Positions 61,483 to 64,000 of a DNA stretch of 64,000 nt are shown here, one piece after another (positions within the stretch are counted from its first letter, which is position 1; each line of letters opens with the position of its first letter). The stretch is from positions 7,135 to 71,134 of the forward strand of contig JBFWRU010000015.1 in the NCBI GenBank assembly GCA_050248735.1, written 5' to 3'. The position numbers and the translations under genes were made by a program. The stretch is from JACKFE01 sp050248735 (GTDB lineage: Bacteria; Nitrospirota; Nitrospiria; Nitrospirales; UBA8639). Under the pieces are notes generated by a model, which ran no database searches, had not been told where the DNA came from, and worked only from the letters and a program-made list of their open reading frames with translations.

Positions 61483-62634
61483 ATGTTTTCCTCGAATGTC
61501 GATATTAAGGCCATCCTCGGAGATTTTGTCATCGAAGGGATGATGTTTCGTTACAGCAGCTTTATGGGACGCTTATACAATTTTTGTAGATCGTTGGGCT
61601 TTGAGAAAGGAAAGATACTTCCTTCCCGCGCGTTCTGTTCGGACGAAAATCAAGGCTACCCTATCATTCTGATGGCGAAACATTTTGGAACCTTCCCCTT
61701 TAATCATGGTCGCGTAGGAGGCATTGTTTCGACCGATCGACATGGCCCCTATGCCGAGCATGGAAAGGATCTGGTGCTCATTCATGCAAGCCACGTGGGG
61801 TATGATCCTGACACGCACGCCTTTGGTCCTTACCGACGCTTGCAGACGGAATTTTCCGAGACGCGACCCACATGCGGGAAAATCGAGAATGTTCTGCAAT
61901 GGTATGGGAATGAATATGCATTTGCAAAAGAGAATATTTTCCTTGAACGTCATGACGAGTATTTTATGGTTACCGTTGATAACCAATTGCTTCGGGAGAA
62001 TAGGCGGGAGGGCATTTTGTTAAATATGGAGAAAATCGTTCTGCCAGGAGAGAGGGGAGAATTTCATCCTCTGAAATCCTACAGTACCTCGAAATGTTAC
62101 CCGGCTTCCAAGGATTTTCGTGTACTGCTCGGAGAATCGAGGTGGCCCGTCAATGGTCGGCGAACGATTGGTGATTGGCTTTTGCCGGAACTCTTCAGAT
62201 TTAAACGGGACATTCCTGATGATCCGGAAACGCATGGCTATCTTGAACAAAACCTTCTCAATCCCATGACTCAAATCGTGACCTCTCAATTCCCGTTGTT
62301 GACTGCCGCTCAAGTCAACACGCAGGTCGAATTTGACCGCACCTATCGGACTCTTGTGAAAGCTGACGGCTATTCGGGCAAGCAGGTGGTTCTGATCTCT
62401 GGATTAAATATCGACATTTCGCCAGGGGAAGGGCAGGTCTTTCCCTTAACCAAGTTCGTCCCGTGGGCTGCCTTCGTGAAGCAGAGGAATGGCCAGGGGC
62501 ATCTTTTGGAGCAAAAAGAACTCTTTAACGAATTACTCAATCAAAGGGAAAATAACCCGGATGAAGTTGACCTTGAGGCCGCTATTCAGAAAATGGAAGA
62601 CGAAGAGGAAATCAGAATAAAAACTTCGAACTGA
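61483..62634 (+). CDS. LCIB-family (beta-carbonic-anhydrase-like) protein, copy 1
   Basis: A protein of 383 residues; AAGGAG lies just before the ATG. No signal peptide. Recognised by the LCIB-type layout: Cys52 with acidic residues (RAFCSDENQGYP), the GTF(P)FNHGRVGG block, then a histidine in LVLIHASHVGYDPDTHA and Cys131 in RPTCGKIENV. LCIB proteins of algae and diatoms are zinc beta-carbonic-anhydrase relatives acting in CO2 capture. The C-terminal 250 residues extend beyond the usual domain. The assignment rests on motif pattern memory, not on a search. It follows the SulP gene after 258 bp and pairs with the next gene. Confidence 0.65.
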   Translation: MFSSNVDIKAILGDFVIEGMMFRYSSFMGRLYNFCRSLGFEKGKILPSRAFCSDENQGYPIILMAKHFGTFPFNHGRVGGIVSTDRHGPYAEHGKDLVLIHASHVGYDPDTHAFGPYRRLQTEFSETRPTCGKIENVLQWYGNEYAFAKENIFLERHDEYFMVTVDNQLLRENRREGILLNMEKIVLPGERGEFHPLKSYSTSKCYPASKDFRVLLGESRWPVNGRRTIGDWLLPELFRFKRDIPDDPETHGYLEQNLLNPMTQIVTSQFPLLTAAQVNTQVEFDRTYRTLVKADGYSGKQVVLISGLNIDISPGEGQVFPLTKFVPWAAFVKQRNGQGHLLEQKELFNELLNQRENNPDEVDLEAAIQKMEDEEEIRIKTSN

Positions 62635-62736
62635 TACGACGGATTTTTCGATTGCCAATGGGCCATCATTCCACGAGGCTTCCATTTGAATGTATGCTTA
62701 GATGCAATCTTCAGTATGTCGGGAGAACGATCAACC

Positions 62737-63456
62737 ATGAACCCTGAAAACAATGGCCTAAATTATTTTTCCGGTGCAATGCCTCAAGTTGAATTTTTAA
62801 GGCGCTGTTGGGGAATTCTTTCGTCTAAGGGATTTAATCGTGAAAATACCATTGTGGGTGTCTGTGTGTGCCGGGAAGAACCGGCATGTTTCCTTGTGAG
62901 GGAAATTCGAAAGTTATGGAAAACGGTGTACGATTTCAGCAGTTTGGCTGGGATGCCCTTTGTTGGAAAAACAGGTTTCCTGAAAATGCAAAAATATGCA
63001 CCTTATGGCAATGATGATACTCGGTTTTTGTATATGGCCTTTTCTCATATTGGTTGGACGGTAGGTGGAGAAAGAGGGATGTTTTCTCCGCAGGGAAATG
63101 AAATGCCCTGTTCTGGGTGTGGCGGACTTATTGCATTCCAGCGTGAGTTGGTGAGTGGGTCGGCTCCTTGGGAGCCGGACCCGGACAATCTTGAGCAAGG
63201 CCTACTCAATCAACAGATGTTTCGGAATATGAAATACGGAGGCGGCTCTGATTTGGTGGCCCTCACCAAATTAGCCTACAGCATCATTCTTAAAGACATC
63301 GAACGCCTTGTCGGTTTAACCCTGGCTAATCAAGGGAATGCCTATGCCATGGTGACCGGCATCCAGCTTAACGGGTCCGACCAACAGGAATGGATCTGGC
63401 CGGGTGAAAGTTACGAAAGAATATGCGGGCAGAAGAAGGAGCTGTCTTTAATGTGA
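62737..63456 (+). CDS. LCIB-family (beta-carbonic-anhydrase-like) protein, copy 2
   Basis: About 239 residues from the ATG at 62737 (GGGAGA upstream); TTG 62686 and ATG 62716 are alternatives. Motif pattern of the LCIB family: VGVCVCREEPA (metal Cys and acidic pair), SLAGMPFVGKTGFLK, MAFSHIGWTVGGERG (His) and MPCSGCGGLIAFQREL (second metal Cys). This copy resembles typical LCIB proteins more closely than copy 1. If zinc is bound, it should use Cys45 (or 43), His104 and Cys128 (or 125). The two are tandem and may form a heteromer, as LCIB/LCIC do. Confidence 0.72.
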   Translation: MNPENNGLNYFSGAMPQVEFLRRCWGILSSKGFNRENTIVGVCVCREEPACFLVREIRKLWKTVYDFSSLAGMPFVGKTGFLKMQKYAPYGNDDTRFLYMAFSHIGWTVGGERGMFSPQGNEMPCSGCGGLIAFQRELVSGSAPWEPDPDNLEQGLLNQQMFRNMKYGGGSDLVALTKLAYSIILKDIERLVGLTLANQGNAYAMVTGIQLNGSDQQEWIWPGESYERICGQKKELSLM

Positions 63457-63967
63457 GCCTATTGCATTGACTTTGAGCCGGAAAGCCTGATTTACGCGCC
63501 TTTCTTATTCAGGGAAAAGTTCTTTCAGATGGATGCCGTGTTTTTGAAGTTAGTTTCCTTCCCTTCCTCCCTCATTTTTTCCAGTTTGTGTGGAATTTAT
63601 CCCGCGCGGTTTTCCCCTAAACAATTATTTTTTATTTATAGTGGGCTCAGCCGTGTTCATGGTCATAGGGGTGTTTTGGCAAGGATGCTCGGAGAAGAGA
63701 TGAAGCAATCGGAGCAAGAACAGCAAAAAGCATATGAAGGAATGGAGCAGACTGATGCAGACTAGCTGAACACTTGGTTGGAGGGGGTGCTCTCCTTGCG
63801 GATGCGGGTTTACCACGGTATGTTAATCTGATCGAAAAAAGGGAAAACTTAGTTTATGCCGGGTTGAGTGACCTTAGAGGTGGCCCCAAGAATCTGAACA
63901 AAGGGCAAAGTGGATACACTCTGCAAAAGGTGGCATGATACGGCCACTGATGAAAGGAGCGTAGACC
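63457..63967. other. Gap before the right-edge insertion sequence
   Basis: A 78-codon frame at 63529-63765 reads into a charged end (EEMKQSEQEQQKAYEG) but has no ribosome site, and the other frames of the same segment contain a hydrophobic stretch (FLFIVGSAVFMVIGVFW), so this may be a broken small membrane or lipoprotein gene. The right part, from about 63880, probably belongs to the IS end, but the terminal repeat was not delimited. Confidence 0.35.
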
Positions 63968-64000
63968 ATGACAAGACGACCTCGACGGAATCATTCTCCC
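63968..64000 (+). CDS. IS3-family transposase OrfA, first 11 codons
   Basis: AAAGGAGCG precedes the ATG, and the visible residues MTRRPRRNHSP match the common start of IS3-family OrfA proteins (xRRPRRNHSPAFKAKVALAA). The gene continues beyond the window. Identification rests on 11 residues plus the ribosome site. Confidence 0.6.
   Translation, partial: MTRRPRRNHSP

Noticed and set aside
63529..63765. 78-codon forward frame
   Set aside because: No ribosome site, mixed composition, and another frame of the same segment encodes a more protein-like hydrophobic stretch; kept only as a note in the gap entry.
1..64000. CRISPR array
   Set aside because: No series of regularly spaced repeats was seen; the repeats found are short tandems or isolated palindromes.

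Overview
The window looks like chromosomal DNA of a free-living Gram-negative-type bacterium with two membranes: it has a Skp/OmpH-like periplasmic chaperone, lipoproteins, a Tat substrate and a sigma-54 regulator. Gene content and protein style (a hydrogenase-4-like complex without hydrogenase cysteines, LCIB-type carbonic anhydrase relatives, moderate GC) suggest Nitrospirota, possibly Nitrospira-like. That assignment is an inference from memory of such genomes and was not computed.

Layout. 1-4.4 kb: the 5' part of a secreted protein, a divergent LapG-type cysteine protease, an internally deleted IS3-family remnant and small hypothetical genes. 4.6-14.8 kb: a tRNA-Arg(TCT) abutting a two-gene operon for giant uncharacterised proteins of about 1640 and 1730 residues; the first-transcribed one carries a Tat signal. 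15.3-18.3 kb: an STAS protein, a rhodanese, a Skp-like chaperone, an SGNH esterase and an FmdB-type zinc ribbon. 18.4-20.7 kb: rsmD-coaD-aspartate aminotransferase. 20.8-30.0 kb: a long forward housekeeping run, radC, gatC-panD-gatA-DUF948-YtxH-gatB, eno-ftsB, era-recO and DUF971. 30.2-34.0 kb: a lipoprotein, and a Ski2-like helicase split into two genes in inverted order. 34.2-40.6 kb: a second STAS protein, a ClC channel homologue, a CPA-type cation/proton antiporter broken at a (GA)6 tract, an MFS transporter, ribE and small membrane proteins. 40.8-46.9 kb: a CHASE2 protein, an SH3 protein with an M48 protease, and an NtrC-type two-component pair. 47-49.2 kb: a TPR protein, a decayed response regulator and about 1.3 kb without convincing genes but with repeated palindromes.

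49.2-63.5 kb is the most unusual part. Seven genes encode a membrane complex of the hydrogenase-4/complex I type: three antiporter-like subunits, HyfC-, HyfE-, a fused HyfG- and a HyfI-like subunit. The large subunit lacks the nickel-binding cysteines, so it fits the energy-converting-hydrogenase-related (Ehr) class. On the same strand follow a periplasmic cupredoxin-like protein, a SulP anion transporter and two tandem LCIB-family (beta-carbonic-anhydrase-like) proteins. The order suggests an energy-coupled inorganic-carbon uptake or CO2-hydration module, a hypothesis argued in the findings. The right edge enters another IS3-family element.
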